Shown here in pieces: positions 16,212 through 23,947 of a stretch of DNA of 37,560 bases (positions are counted from its first letter, which is position 1; every line of letters begins with the position of its first letter). A model generated the notes under the pieces. The model made no database searches. It was not told the DNA's origin and saw only the letters and a list, made by a program, of their open reading frames with translations. The stretch is from a virus: the IMG/VR virus record IMGVR_UViG_3300032289_000190, positions 1-37,560 of that record. The stretch is one strand, 5' to 3'. Position numbers and translations under genes: made by a program.

Positions 16212-17201
16212 TTATATCATACTTTTCTTAGATTTACTACTCTTTTTACGAACTACTTGTGGCAGATAACTAACTGCCTTCTCTAGGCCAGTATCCCAGT
16301 CAGAGTAATTATCCCACCATACTGTAGTCATATTGTCGTACCAGTAGGTTTTCTCAGCAACAGGATACCATCTCCAGCAGGCCATGCTCTCGTCACCTAT
16401 TAGGTTCAGAGTCTTAACGCCAACACTTGCAGCACAGTGGGCGATAGCAGAATCCACAGAGATAACGGCATCTAGTGTTTGGATTTTGTCTGCTGTATCA
16501 ACCCACTTAAAACTATCTAAGAACCCTTCTCCAATCTGCAGAGATACAAAATCATACTCAGGATGTCTTAGCACAAACTTATCTACTACTTCTTTAGGAA
16601 TCTGTTTTGCTATCATATTCCAAGACTTGTTATCAGTATTATAAAAGATACCAACCAAAGGCTTGCTGCGCTTAGGAGCTACTATCTCAGGGTTACGGTA
16701 CAGACCTTCTGCACCAAACCACCGATCAGTGGGTGCGGCAGGTAACAGACCATGCTCCATCAGAAGATAAGGCATAGACATCATCTTTATCCTAAACACC
16801 GAAGGAGGGCACTCGCTAGAGTTTTTACTGAACCCTGCCTTGGTATCCAGCCTACGCAGAAGTGGAATGATCTCTTCAGGATAGACACAGAACACATTGT
16901 TTGTAAGCTGGTTAATTATAGGAATGAAGCGCGAGAACTGTAGCATATCTCCCCAACCAGCCTCTGACCAAACTATTACATTACGTCCTTTGATGTTCTG
17001 TCCCGGCATCCAGACAGCAGCCTTATGAAAGTTATTCCTAACTCCGGGGAACTTAGCATTAGCATTCCAAAAGGCATCTGGCAAGGACCGAAGTTCGTGC
17101 AGTTTAAACCCGTTTGCCCAGTCTCCTTCACGGATTAAGTTCTGCCCTTTCTTATAGTCCTTATCAGCACTAGACCAGTTTATCTTTAGTGTTCCCGTCA
17201 T
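16212..17201 (-). CDS. GT-B fold glycosyltransferase-like protein (GT9 / TPR-linked GT type)
   Basis: 329 residues from the ATG at 17201. Five codons of in-frame sequence upstream begin with TTG but lack a better ribosome site. The N-terminus has the GDWANGF..HELR pattern that precedes the catalytic part in TPR-linked glycosyltransferases. SEAGWGDMLQFSRFIP (about 79-94) is the typical G-x-GD-x-x-QF-x-R donor-domain motif, and DAVISVDSAIAHCAASVGV (about 244-262) is the D-x-S-x-x-H-x-A-x-x-x-G sugar-nucleotide-binding motif. The C-terminus is Lys/Ser-rich (KKSSKSKKSMI). It could modify phage DNA bases, virion proteins or host surface glycans, and the sequence does not decide between these. It is in the metabolic operon, not beside tail genes. 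Confidence 0.75.
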   Translation of the reverse strand: MTGTLKINWSSADKDYKKGQNLIREGDWANGFKLHELRSLPDAFWNANAKFPGVRNNFHKAAVWMPGQNIKGRNVIVWSEAGWGDMLQFSRFIPIINQLTNNVFCVYPEEIIPLLRRLDTKAGFSKNSSECPPSVFRIKMMSMPYLLMEHGLLPAAPTDRWFGAEGLYRNPEIVAPKRSKPLVGIFYNTDNKSWNMIAKQIPKEVVDKFVLRHPEYDFVSLQIGEGFLDSFKWVDTADKIQTLDAVISVDSAIAHCAASVGVKTLNLIGDESMACWRWYPVAEKTYWYDNMTTVWWDNYSDWDTGLEKAVSYLPQVVRKKSSKSKKSMI

Positions 17202-17499
17202 AATACTTATCACCAATCTTATCGTAGTTGTCTATCATAAACTCTAGGTAGTGCTTAGCCTTCTCAAGGTCTTGCTTGCCTGCTTTCTTGCGATGACGGG
17301 CAACATACTTAATTACATTACAAGCCCAAGGGTCTAAGCCCCAGTCAAGGAATACATCCCAAGGTTCGATGTTAGCCTTGTAATGATCGCCTCCAATCTG
17401 CTTAGACTTAATGTAGTCACCTAATGTTTTATCATCAAATTTAGAATTACGATGGTAGGCTACATACCAGTCATTAGGGCTTGCGTTATCAATGCTCAT
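17170..17499 (-). CDS. DUF3310 protein
   Basis: 109 residues with the family core: KQIGGDHYKANIEPWDVFLD, then LDPWACNVIKYVARHRKKAG and DLEKAKHYLEFMID. DUF3310 proteins are common in T7-like and other phages, sometimes annotated as nucleotide kinases without strong proof. A role in nucleotide metabolism or host takeover is suspected. Ribosome site AGGAAGAAGT precedes the ATG. The gene overlaps the metallophosphatase by 11 bases and the glycosyltransferase by 32 bases, a tightly packed operon. Confidence 0.85.
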   Translation of the reverse strand: MSIDNASPNDWYVAYHRNSKFDDKTLGDYIKSKQIGGDHYKANIEPWDVFLDWGLDPWACNVIKYVARHRKKAGKQDLEKAKHYLEFMIDNYDKIGDKYYDGNTKDKLV

Positions 17500-18256
17500 A
17501 CTTCTTCCTTAAATAGTTTAGAGATACTGGCATCTCATCGAAGCTCCCATTGTTAACCTCATGCAACATCCAGATACCACGCCAGTACTTGTTACCCTGA
17601 CTACCTAGATAGTCCTCATCATGCAGGTAGCAACAACCACTAAACAACCCAGTAATCTGTGAACCATCAGCACGATTGGCATAAGCTATCTGCCTATTCT
17701 GCACATGACCCATTACTGCAGACATATGCTTCTTAGATAGCAGCGCAGCGGCAGAAGTTACAGCACGCCCCATAACGCCAGAAGTAAAATAATGAGCGTA
17801 CACAACCCCATCAATGACAATAGGTTCAAGGTATGGTATAACTTCCCAACCACAATGTTCGTAGTTAAGGTCGCTGAGACCAATAGTTCCATCAAGTTTA
17901 GGGTCTCCTTCGATAGCTCTGGAAATTCTTTCTTCATGGTTTCCAAGGGTAAGCACCATTCTTGGTCTGTATTGTTTCTCTTTGTTTCTCTTTGCTCGTT
18001 CATTGTATTCCTTAATTGGTGCTAACAACATCTCCATTGCTTTGTTAGTAACATCGATGTCTGTTTTATAACGCCTGCCCTCGAAGCACTTGCGTCCTAC
18101 GTCATAGCTAGACAGGCTAGGCATATCGGCAAAGTCACCAATCTGTACGATAACATCAGGTTTCTTCTCTGCTAGATACTTACCTACCCATGTCAGGTAA
18201 CTAAGATCAACACCGTCCTTGACTTGACAGTCTGGGATTATGGCATGAACAGTCAT
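17489..18256 (-). CDS. Calcineurin-like metallophosphoesterase
   Basis: 255 residues with the metal-ligand series of the family in order: D9-x-Q11 (PDCQ, Gln replacing the usual His), G40-D41 (IVQIGDFAD), G105-N-H-E108 (LTLGNHEER), H155 (VYAHYF) and G183-H-x-Q186 (VMGHVQ). It should hydrolyse phosphoester bonds in nucleotides or nucleic acids. Phage members are often annotated as DNA-repair or phosphatase proteins, and the substrate is unknown. It starts with TAATG overlap after the gene at 18256-18573, preceded by AAGGATGC. Confidence 0.85.
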   Translation of the reverse strand: MTVHAIIPDCQVKDGVDLSYLTWVGKYLAEKKPDVIVQIGDFADMPSLSSYDVGRKCFEGRRYKTDIDVTNKAMEMLLAPIKEYNERAKRNKEKQYRPRMVLTLGNHEERISRAIEGDPKLDGTIGLSDLNYEHCGWEVIPYLEPIVIDGVVYAHYFTSGVMGRAVTSAAALLSKKHMSAVMGHVQNRQIAYANRADGSQITGLFSGCCYLHDEDYLGSQGNKYWRGIWMLHEVNNGSFDEMPVSLNYLRKKYEH

Positions 18257-18573
18257 TAGTTAGCATCCTTATCTTCGTTGTCTAAAGGTTCTGCCTTTTC
18301 CATAAACTCATCTGTTGCAATGTACTGGTTAGGTCCAATAGTTTCAAACAAACCATCTCTCTCCATGTTGTAAGGATCTTTTAAAACAACACGTTCCATC
18401 ACACCGTTGTAGCCAGTAGCTTCCAAGAACTTACAGAACTCGTGGAGAATCGTAGGCCATGCAGTGAAGTCTGCAAAGTAGTGGCGTACATTAACAGTTG
18501 TAGCCTCTGGATATGTCGTAGGCTCTTCAGTGTCAAACTCAGAATCATAAATGAATCGATAAACTTTACTCAT
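18256..18573 (-). CDS. Conserved hypothetical early protein
   Basis: 105 residues, acidic. It reads MSKVYRFIYDSEFDTEEPTT, then YFADFTAWPTILHEFCKFLE and VLKDPYNMERDGLF. Similar short proteins containing TWP-x-I-L-x-EF-x-F-L-x-A-x-GY occur in early regions of other podoviruses, but I know no function. It overlaps the nuclease gene by 8 bases upstream and the phosphatase by one base, so it is translationally coupled in the replication operon. Confidence 0.65.
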   Translation of the reverse strand: MSKVYRFIYDSEFDTEEPTTYPEATTVNVRHYFADFTAWPTILHEFCKFLEATGYNGVMERVVLKDPYNMERDGLFETIGPNQYIATDEFMEKAEPLDNEDKDAN

Positions 18574-18907
18574 GCTTGCTCCTTAATAGTTCAAAAAAGT
18601 AATCTGCGTCTACCACAGCCAAGGGCTTATCTCTGTTTTGTTTGATGATGCAAACAGGTTCGTATCCTCCTGCGTTTCCTCTGGCTTGTTCGTAATAACC
18701 GTATACTGAGATAGCTGCTCTGGACTTGCATTCCAAACTAATTGGCAAGACCCGTCTGGCTGCTGGACTGAGTAGCAAATCCTCCCCGGAGACGCCCATA
18801 CTAACTGAGCGAACATCGTCTGCCTCCAGATTGAACTTGGCTAGTATTAGATCTCTTACCCACTTTTGCAGGTGTCTTCCTTTGGACTTGGCGCTGCTCG
18901 GCTTCAA
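18566..18907 (-). CDS. Putative PD-(D/E)XK nuclease, Holliday-junction-resolvase-like
   Basis: 113 residues. The start is a TTG at 18907 with AGGA 8 bases upstream, since no suitable ATG exists. A short basic N-terminal helix (KGRHLQKWVRDLIL) precedes E42-D43 (VSGEDLLLSP), E59-x-K61 (PISLECKSR) and a downstream Q74 (YYEQARG). That is the layout of small PD-(D/E)XK endonucleases such as junction resolvases and the T7 gp3 functional class. It likely resolves branched replication intermediates before packaging or degrades host DNA. It is encoded beside the 5'-3' exonuclease. Confidence 0.7.
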   Translation of the reverse strand: MKPSSAKSKGRHLQKWVRDLILAKFNLEADDVRSVSMGVSGEDLLLSPAARRVLPISLECKSRAAISVYGYYEQARGNAGGYEPVCIIKQNRDKPLAVVDADYFFELLRSKHE

Positions 18908-19157
18908 GTGTTATGTCCTTTCTTACTTTAATCCACTGCTTAGGTAGATGCATACGGGCATTGCTGTTGTCCATAGAGACTGTATTAGCAATGCATAATG
19001 CGTCATCCGTTTCGTCAATAATCCAACCAATGCTGTGACAGAGGTGAACTTCCGCTTTAACATCTTCTTGCCATTCCACATCTGCTACTGCGTCAACCCA
19101 CTGGATGTACTGCAAAGGGCAGGTGACCAAATCTGGTTTTCGTTTCTTCGTATCCAT
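18801..19157 (-). CDS. Conserved hypothetical early protein overlapping two nucleases
   Basis: 118 residues. The core IQWVDAVADVEWQ, then HLCHSIGWIIDETDDALCIA and NARMHLPKQWI, is a pattern I know from small phage proteins near nuclease genes (usually 70-90 residues). The start at 19157 lies 73 bases inside the exonuclease gene, and the end overlaps the resolvase-like gene by 107 bases. Its C-terminal basic tail (RQVQRKTPAKVGKRSN) lies over that overlap and may be an extension forced by the overlap. Function unknown. The overprinting is unusually heavy. Confidence 0.65.
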   Translation of the reverse strand: MDTKKRKPDLVTCPLQYIQWVDAVADVEWQEDVKAEVHLCHSIGWIIDETDDALCIANTVSMDNSNARMHLPKQWIKVRKDITLEAEQRQVQRKTPAKVGKRSNTSQVQSGGRRCSLS

Positions 19158-19789
19158 AACAATTGTCCATTCTCCAAGACTCTAGTTTCATCGTTGTCGT
19201 ATGCTTCGAGTACTGCTTTGTACATATCGGCTTCGGTAATACAGTCCTCTAGAATCTTTGCTGCCTTCTTTGGACCTATTCCTTTTAGACCAACAATATT
19301 ATCAACCCTATCGCCAGTAAGTATCTGCGTATAAAAATGTTTGATAGCTTCTTGGTCATCAATCAAATACTTCTTATCCTTAATAAAGTTATAGTGCCAA
19401 CCACGAATCATATCAAGGTCCTTATCGATAGACATGATGATATACTCTTCAATGTCTCCAATCTCATAAGCCTTTATACCAATAGCGTCATCAGCTTCCT
19501 GTCCTTCTACAACCTCACACGCCCATGCTTTATGTAAGTACTCTCGAATAAGCTCATAGTGTTTGGGTTTAGCTGATACTCGATTTCCTTTGTATGGTGC
19601 TGTTACTGCTATGTCTTTTCTGTAGTTGTTGGAACCAGTGAGATAACCTTGATAGTCCCTCACCCAAGGTTTCATCACTAGCTCCTCCATAAACTCAGCA
19701 CATCGTGCCAAGCATAGCTTGTCGTTAACATCTTCGGAAGCAAATCCAATTCTGTAACAGACGATGTCGGCATCGATGAGTGCTAACAT
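19085..19789 (-). CDS. 5'-3' exonuclease (T7 gp6 / FEN-like)
   Basis: 234 residues. Acidic metal ligands are visible in order: D6-x-D8 (LIDADIV), E98-x-D100-D101 (GQEADDAIG), D122-x-D124 (SIDKDLD), and G159-D160-R-V-D163-N. These are followed by the helix-hairpin-helix GLKGIGPKKAAKIL (167-180). Together they define the flap-endonuclease/T7 exonuclease family, which removes RNA primers and degrades host DNA to nucleotides. It is a little shorter than T7 gp6 (about 300 residues). The ATG overlaps the upstream stop (TAATG). Confidence 0.9.
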   Translation of the reverse strand: MLALIDADIVCYRIGFASEDVNDKLCLARCAEFMEELVMKPWVRDYQGYLTGSNNYRKDIAVTAPYKGNRVSAKPKHYELIREYLHKAWACEVVEGQEADDAIGIKAYEIGDIEEYIIMSIDKDLDMIRGWHYNFIKDKKYLIDDQEAIKHFYTQILTGDRVDNIVGLKGIGPKKAAKILEDCITEADMYKAVLEAYDNDETRVLENGQLLWIRRNENQIWSPALCSTSSGLTQ

Positions 19790-20022
19790 TACTTCTTGAG
19801 AAACGCAGCCATAGCTTCGAGTGCCTGTGCTGCCTGCTTCTTACTAGAGAACTCATTGTCGTTGATAGTAACAGAACCATCAGAGGACACAGAGAACTTG
19901 AAACATTCTCCTCCCCAGAATGAGGCAGGTAATCCATCAACCTCTACTTCAAACACAGTCTCTACTGGTGATACCTTCACATTAAACTTAGGTGTTGGCG
20001 CTGTTAATTTCTTTGTTGTCAT
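19789..20022 (-). CDS. Small early protein of unknown function
   Basis: 77 residues, ribosome site AAAGGAAAG 5 bases before the ATG. It is beta-rich for 60 residues (KFNVKVSPVETVFEVEVDG, ECFKFSVSSDGSVTIND) and then has one helix (KKQAAQALEAMAAFLKK). No family recognised. It lies between the SSB-like gene and the exonuclease. A near-copy of the TAGATA-NN-TATCTA palindrome sits directly upstream of its ribosome site, which may control its translation or transcription. Confidence 0.65.
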   Translation of the reverse strand: MTTKKLTAPTPKFNVKVSPVETVFEVEVDGLPASFWGGECFKFSVSSDGSVTINDNEFSSKKQAAQALEAMAAFLKK

Positions 20023-20033
20023 CTTCTTTCCTT

Positions 20034-20047
20034 TAGCTAATTATCTA
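20034..20047. repeat. TAGATA-NN-TATCTA palindrome, one-mismatch copy
   Basis: TAGCTA-AT-TATCTA, one mismatch from the family. It lies between the SSB-like gene and the 77-residue gene, and on the minus strand it directly abuts the AAAGGAAAG ribosome site. The same placement is seen for three perfect copies. Confidence 0.55.
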
Positions 20048-20048
20048 T

Positions 20049-20450
20049 TTACAGAACGTCATCATCAGCAGTAACGCCATCAGCACCTACGTATTCAATA
20101 AGCTTTGTTACTGTAAGCTTGTTGATACCAGCACTAACACCACTCTTACCATTCTTGTTGTAAGCATAAGGCTTAATCAAAGCAACGCCTCGTGAACCAT
20201 TAGCTACCTTACACGTCACTCGATTACCTTCTGCATCAACAGTGGTGATAGGATAGTTCTTAGACTTAGCAGTAATGAAAAAACCTTTTTCTTCTTTATT
20301 GCGAACTGATATACCAACTTCCTCCAGTGCCTTGATAGCAGGCTTGGATAGGTTGCATAGGTCTACCTGATACTTACCCGACATCTGATTAGGGGTATCA
20401 AGAAACGCCCACATTAAATCAGCTTCAATCTTAAGAGGTTTTAAATCCAT
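20049..20450 (-). CDS. Putative single-stranded DNA-binding protein (gp2.5-like)
   Basis: 133 residues with a beta-rich OB-like core (KYQVDLCNLSKPAIKALEEV, GFFITAKSKNYPITTVDAEG, GSRGVALIKPYAYNKNGKSG) and a short acidic, hydrophobic-ended tail (ADDDVL), the usual interaction tail of phage SSBs such as T7 gp2.5. The N-terminus (LKIEADLMWAFLDTPNQMSG) resembles phage SSB-like proteins of this type. Position between polymerase and exonuclease fits a replisome part. A strong consensus-like promoter lies just upstream, as expected for a protein needed in high amounts. Confidence 0.7.
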   Translation of the reverse strand: MDLKPLKIEADLMWAFLDTPNQMSGKYQVDLCNLSKPAIKALEEVGISVRNKEEKGFFITAKSKNYPITTVDAEGNRVTCKVANGSRGVALIKPYAYNKNGKSGVSAGINKLTVTKLIEYVGADGVTADDDVL

Positions 20451-20499
20451 AATAATGTTCTCCTGAACAAGTTAAGTTAAAAGTTACAGCTACCATAAT

Positions 20500-20527
20500 A
20501 TTATAGCACATCAATGTAGTTTGTCAA
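20500..20527 (-). promoter_or_regulatory. Strong sigma-70 promoter for SSB-like gene
   Basis: On the minus strand: TTGACA (20527-20522), a 16-base spacer ending TGTGC, then TATAAT (20505-20500), giving an extended -10 (TG-C-TATAAT). Transcription would start near 20493 and reach the ATG at 20450 through a ~45-base leader with CAGGAGAAC as ribosome site. It overlaps the 3' end of the 67-residue gene. Confidence 0.75.
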
Positions 20528-20714
20528 TACCCGGCTGTTTCACCTTATGAAATGTTGCCATCATCAGGGCAGTGCTGAAGACAGATTGAAGTTCGTCCAT
20601 GTCCTGTACTGAAGTCTTCATGTGGATCGTCTTATCCTTTCGTATACAAAGGAGGACAACGTCTTCCATTCCTTCCCAAAAATCATCGTCCTTATCTAGT
20701 GGGTGTTTGCCCAT
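20511..20714 (-). CDS. Small protein after DNA polymerase
   Basis: 67 residues, starting inside the last codons of the polymerase gene with AAAGGAAAATC before the ATG. It reads MGKHPLDKDDDFWEGMEDVV, then LLCIRKDKTIHMKTSVQDMD and ELQSVFSTALMMATF. It is mixed alpha/beta with no recognised family. Co-translation with the polymerase suggests a replication accessory role, which is only an inference. A promoter for the next gene overlaps its 3' end. Confidence 0.6.
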   Translation of the reverse strand: MGKHPLDKDDDFWEGMEDVVLLCIRKDKTIHMKTSVQDMDELQSVFSTALMMATFHKVKQPGIDKLH

Positions 20715-22354
20715 GATTTTCCTTTCTTGTATTCCCCATCAAGTGGGCAACGTAACTTCAACACTGTGCCTGCTTCCCTAATACTCTCTACTGCTAGAGT
20801 CCCTACCTTGTCAGCTTGATCAGCTAAACATTCTATCTGCCACTCGTCATGCACGTTAGCTACAAACTTAGCTGACAGCTTAGCCTTTCGTAGCTTGTCG
20901 TACAGTAAGACAAGAGCCTGCTTCATTACTATTGCACCAGCACTTTGAAGCAATGTGTTGAGTGCGCTGTGCTGGGAACGTATCTGTAGCTTGCGTCCAT
21001 CAAGACCCTCAAGCGTCCCTCCTTCTGATAACATTTCAACCTTTGCCCTAAGCTTTTGTAAGCTTGGAGTGTTCCGAAGAAAAGCACTCGTGAGTTCCTT
21101 GCCTTCCTTTGCTCCACCACCAACAATCGTCCCGATCTTGGCAGGTCCTGCGCCATATAGTAGGGCATAGATAAACGTCTTGGCTTGCGCCCTCGTAGCA
21201 AGTCCTGCAGCTCTCTGGTTCTTCGTGTGGACATCGGTTCCCAACTCTTGCGATCCCTCTGTGACTGTCTTGACATACTCTTGATCCTTCATATAGTGAG
21301 CAAGCATCCTAAGTTCTAGGGCGCTAGCGTCTGCGCCTACCAATAGATAGTTATCTATTACTGTCCAGCAATCCCTACACTCATGTCCCCAAGGACTACT
21401 ACTGCTAGGAACCTGAGCCATGTTAGGACTGTGGTGTGTCATACGTCCCGTGACTGCTCCGTTGGTGATGACCTTACCGTGAACCCTTCCGTCCTCAGAT
21501 ACAGCAGTAAGCCACGACTTAACCTGAGCCACCCGTTTCTGAATGAGTAGGTATTCGGCAATGAGTTTTGCTTCTGGTATATCAACTCCATCCAAGACTG
21601 ATTCATCTACTATCACTGCTCCCTTGTCAGTATGCTTAGTTGGTTTCCATCCCTTGCTCATCAGACGCTTAGCTATCTGCTGACGAGATCCGGGATTAAA
21701 TACTTCAACGTCATCCTTTAACTGCTTGCCTGTCTTATCACTAACTCGTTGGGTGATAATGGGTGGGAAAATAGTTTGGAGTTCGTGTTCAATCTCGCAA
21801 AGCCTATGCTCCCATTGTCCTACTAAACTCATTGCTTTAGGTATATCTAGTTTAAAACCATTGCGTTCCTGCTCAGCAATAATACGCTGAACCTTGTGCT
21901 CAAGTTCAATGGACTGCTCAGAGAACCCATGCAATTCTTTAGTCAAATACAAATATAACTCACCGCATATGCGTACATCTTCCTTACAGTACTCCAGCAT
22001 TTCGTCTGTCAACCCGCTGTCGAAGTTGTCGTATTCTTTTTTCTCCTTTCCCACCAGCGTGGCTAGTCTTTTTAGGCTGTGTCCGTTCTCTCTTTGAGGA
22101 TTTGATAGTCTTGACATAACCAGTGTGTCCCGAACTTGGTTCATATGAATAGTAGTATTCCAAACCCTGTTTAGTACTGGAAAGTCGAAAGCTATCCCGT
22201 TGTGAGCTACTATCAGACTGGCTTTCTGAATAAACTGGTTGAAACTTCCTGCCTCTGTCCATGCTACCACTTCCTTAGTATCTAGATTGTAAGTACAGCA
22301 ACACCAAATAGTATTGTGGCTAAGATTAGTTTCGATATCAAGTGCGATTCTCAT
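20696..22354 (-). CDS. DNA polymerase I-type (family A), T7-like
   Basis: 552 residues. A 3'-5' exonuclease domain (about 1-140) has D6-I-E8 (ALDIETN), HNGIAFD57F and YCKED126 (Exo I-III). The polymerase domain has motif A D342-A-S-A-L-E-L-R, motif B R388-x3-K392-x3-Y396 (RAQAKTFIYALLYGAG) and motif C VH502-D-E504. The residue matching E. coli Pol I position 762 is Tyr396, as in T7, a state associated with lytic phages. It is ~150 residues shorter than T7 gp5, and I see no obvious thioredoxin-binding loop. A palindrome copy lies inside the gene just before motif A. The start has no Shine-Dalgarno but a -10 box 6 bases upstream. Confidence 0.95.
   Translation of the reverse strand: MRIALDIETNLSHNTIWCCCTYNLDTKEVVAWTEAGSFNQFIQKASLIVAHNGIAFDFPVLNRVWNTTIHMNQVRDTLVMSRLSNPQRENGHSLKRLATLVGKEKKEYDNFDSGLTDEMLEYCKEDVRICGELYLYLTKELHGFSEQSIELEHKVQRIIAEQERNGFKLDIPKAMSLVGQWEHRLCEIEHELQTIFPPIITQRVSDKTGKQLKDDVEVFNPGSRQQIAKRLMSKGWKPTKHTDKGAVIVDESVLDGVDIPEAKLIAEYLLIQKRVAQVKSWLTAVSEDGRVHGKVITNGAVTGRMTHHSPNMAQVPSSSSPWGHECRDCWTVIDNYLLVGADASALELRMLAHYMKDQEYVKTVTEGSQELGTDVHTKNQRAAGLATRAQAKTFIYALLYGAGPAKIGTIVGGGAKEGKELTSAFLRNTPSLQKLRAKVEMLSEGGTLEGLDGRKLQIRSQHSALNTLLQSAGAIVMKQALVLLYDKLRKAKLSAKFVANVHDEWQIECLADQADKVGTLAVESIREAGTVLKLRCPLDGEYKKGKSWANTH
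21342..21359. repeat. TAGATA-NN-TATCTA palindrome inside DNA polymerase
   Basis: AATAGATA-GT-TATCTATT: 8-bp perfect arms around a 2-base centre. On the minus strand it encodes polymerase residues V-I-D-N-Y-L-L just before motif A. It is a perfect match to the six other full copies. Confidence 0.85.
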
Positions 22355-22360
22355 CCTAAT

Positions 22361-22366
22361 ATTATA
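22361..22366 (-). promoter_or_regulatory. Possible -10 box for a leaderless polymerase transcript
   Basis: Minus-strand TG-A-TATAAT (extended -10) ends 6 bases before the polymerase ATG, with no convincing -35. If active, transcription would begin on or next to the A of the ATG. No Shine-Dalgarno is present at a normal distance, which fits a leaderless start. The box overlaps the helicase stop codon. Confidence 0.35.
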
Positions 22367-23947
22367 TCACAGTTCTTTGTCTTCGTGTGTCTCTGTCATA
22401 CGCCCAGTGATGCGGTCATAGTACAAAGCACAGGCAGGACCAGTCAGACCACTGAATCGATTCTTAAGAACCCTGACTCGTGTGGTGTGTCGCTCCTTGA
22501 GATCCTCTGACTGACCATTACGTTCAAGACCTAGCACCATGTCAGACAACTGGCCAATGGAACCTGACCCACGCAAGGCAGACAAGGACGTAGCTGCTCC
22601 TTCCTCATGGCCCTTACCATCAGGACGCTTAAGGTGCGAGACACAGAATAAACTAATGCCAGTCTCCTGTACAATCATGCGAAGCTTGGTCATGATCTCG
22701 TCTAGAGCTTTACGTTCATCTCCATTGTCTTGTGCAGATACCACAATAGACACGTGGTCAAGGAAAATAAACCTGCACTCAAGAGCCTTAGCCATAAAGC
22801 GGACTCTGTTGATAATGTTGTCGATTGCAGTAGACCCAAAGTGATCAAAAAGAAACACACGTCCAGTACCCAAAGTGCTGTCAAAAGCAGACTTAAGTTC
22901 GTCATCTGTTACCTCAGTATCAGGTAGGTGCAATGGTTTATTGGCTGCTAAACTCATGATGCTCTTAGCAGTACGCTTCACAGACTCTTCAAGGAACAGT
23001 AACCCAATGTTATCTTGACTGTTGTTGAGGATATGATAGACAATCTCTCGAAGAAACTGTGACTTACCAAGTCCAGATCCTGCAGTGATTGTAACTAACT
23101 CACCCTCACGCACACCATAGGTCAGATCATTCAGACCAGAGAAAGGATACTGAACCTTAGCTAGCTCGACTGGTTGGTTGACCAAATCCCACAACCCAGC
23201 ACCATCGATGATACCATCAGGCGTGAAACGCTCAGCCTTCCACCACAGGTCTACGAATTCCTTCCCTTGTCCTTGCCCATTGTATTCGCAGGCATCCTTA
23301 ACATCTTTGGTTCCTTTAAATATCTTGGCTTTAGTTCCAAGGATTTCAGCAACTTGTGCAGCAGCAGTTCTGCCTGCATCATCATTGTCAAAACATATGA
23401 CGATGTTCTCGAAGGAGTCGAGCCATTCGTAGTTCGTCTTGATATCCTGTACTGCATTACCTGCACCATTCCTAACAGAAACCACAGGGTACTTAGAACC
23501 CAGCATCTGATACGCTGCCGCAGCGTCAAACTCGCCTTCCGTGATTGTAACATACTTCCCTCCTTTGGTAAACAACTGCTGCCCAAAGAGAGTTCCTTGT
23601 TGCCATGTCCCTTCGATGCTAAATCGTTTATCGTCTGTGTTGCGCTTCTTGTATGCTACTAAGCTATCTCCGTTGTAGTAGGGGAAGTAATAGTAGTTAT
23701 CCTTTACACCAATACCATAGGTCAAGCAGGTATCACGAGTCAGTCCTCGATCAACCACAGAGCCATAGATTAGGTCATGTACGTTAGTCATCTTTGATTG
23801 AACCTTGGTTAGGTTTGGTTTCATATCGCCCTTGGTTGACTTCTTCTCACCACACTTGAAGCAAAGACTACCCCAGTCATAGTAGGTAAGTGCATCACTA
23901 CTACCACAGTCAGGACAAGGTTGGTGTGCCTTCAGTTGTTCAGCCAC
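22367..23947 (-). CDS. Primase-helicase (T7 gp4-like)
   Basis: 526 residues from a GTG at 23947, chosen because AGGAG lies 7 bases upstream. A longer frame from a TTG at 23974 has no ribosome site. Domains in order: a zinc-binding domain with C11-x2-C14 and C29-x2-C32 (PCPDCGSS, LCFKCG); a TOPRIM primase with E137 (TEGEFDA) and D187-x-D189 (FDNDDAG); and a DnaB/RecA-like helicase with Walker A GSGLGKS (290-296), Walker B FIFLDH (about 394-399) and the sensor region FCVSHLKRP. It unwinds DNA and makes primers ahead of the family A polymerase encoded next. The start overlaps the upstream small gene by 8 bases. Confidence 0.95.
   Translation of the reverse strand: MAEQLKAHQPCPDCGSSDALTYYDWGSLCFKCGEKKSTKGDMKPNLTKVQSKMTNVHDLIYGSVVDRGLTRDTCLTYGIGVKDNYYYFPYYNGDSLVAYKKRNTDDKRFSIEGTWQQGTLFGQQLFTKGGKYVTITEGEFDAAAAYQMLGSKYPVVSVRNGAGNAVQDIKTNYEWLDSFENIVICFDNDDAGRTAAAQVAEILGTKAKIFKGTKDVKDACEYNGQGQGKEFVDLWWKAERFTPDGIIDGAGLWDLVNQPVELAKVQYPFSGLNDLTYGVREGELVTITAGSGLGKSQFLREIVYHILNNSQDNIGLLFLEESVKRTAKSIMSLAANKPLHLPDTEVTDDELKSAFDSTLGTGRVFLFDHFGSTAIDNIINRVRFMAKALECRFIFLDHVSIVVSAQDNGDERKALDEIMTKLRMIVQETGISLFCVSHLKRPDGKGHEEGAATSLSALRGSGSIGQLSDMVLGLERNGQSEDLKERHTTRVRVLKNRFSGLTGPACALYYDRITGRMTETHEDKEL

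Noticed and set aside
16496-16516. Half-sites such as ACTATCTAAG similar to the palindrome
   Set aside because: Only one arm matches; single hexamers are common by chance.
21263-21291. Plus-strand TTGACA with 16 bases to TATAGT inside the polymerase gene
   Set aside because: Points against the leftward operon with no gene to serve; treated as chance.
23174-23662. Plus-strand ORF of 162 residues inside the primase-helicase gene
   Set aside because: Antisense to conserved primase motifs, no recognisable family, no ribosome site.
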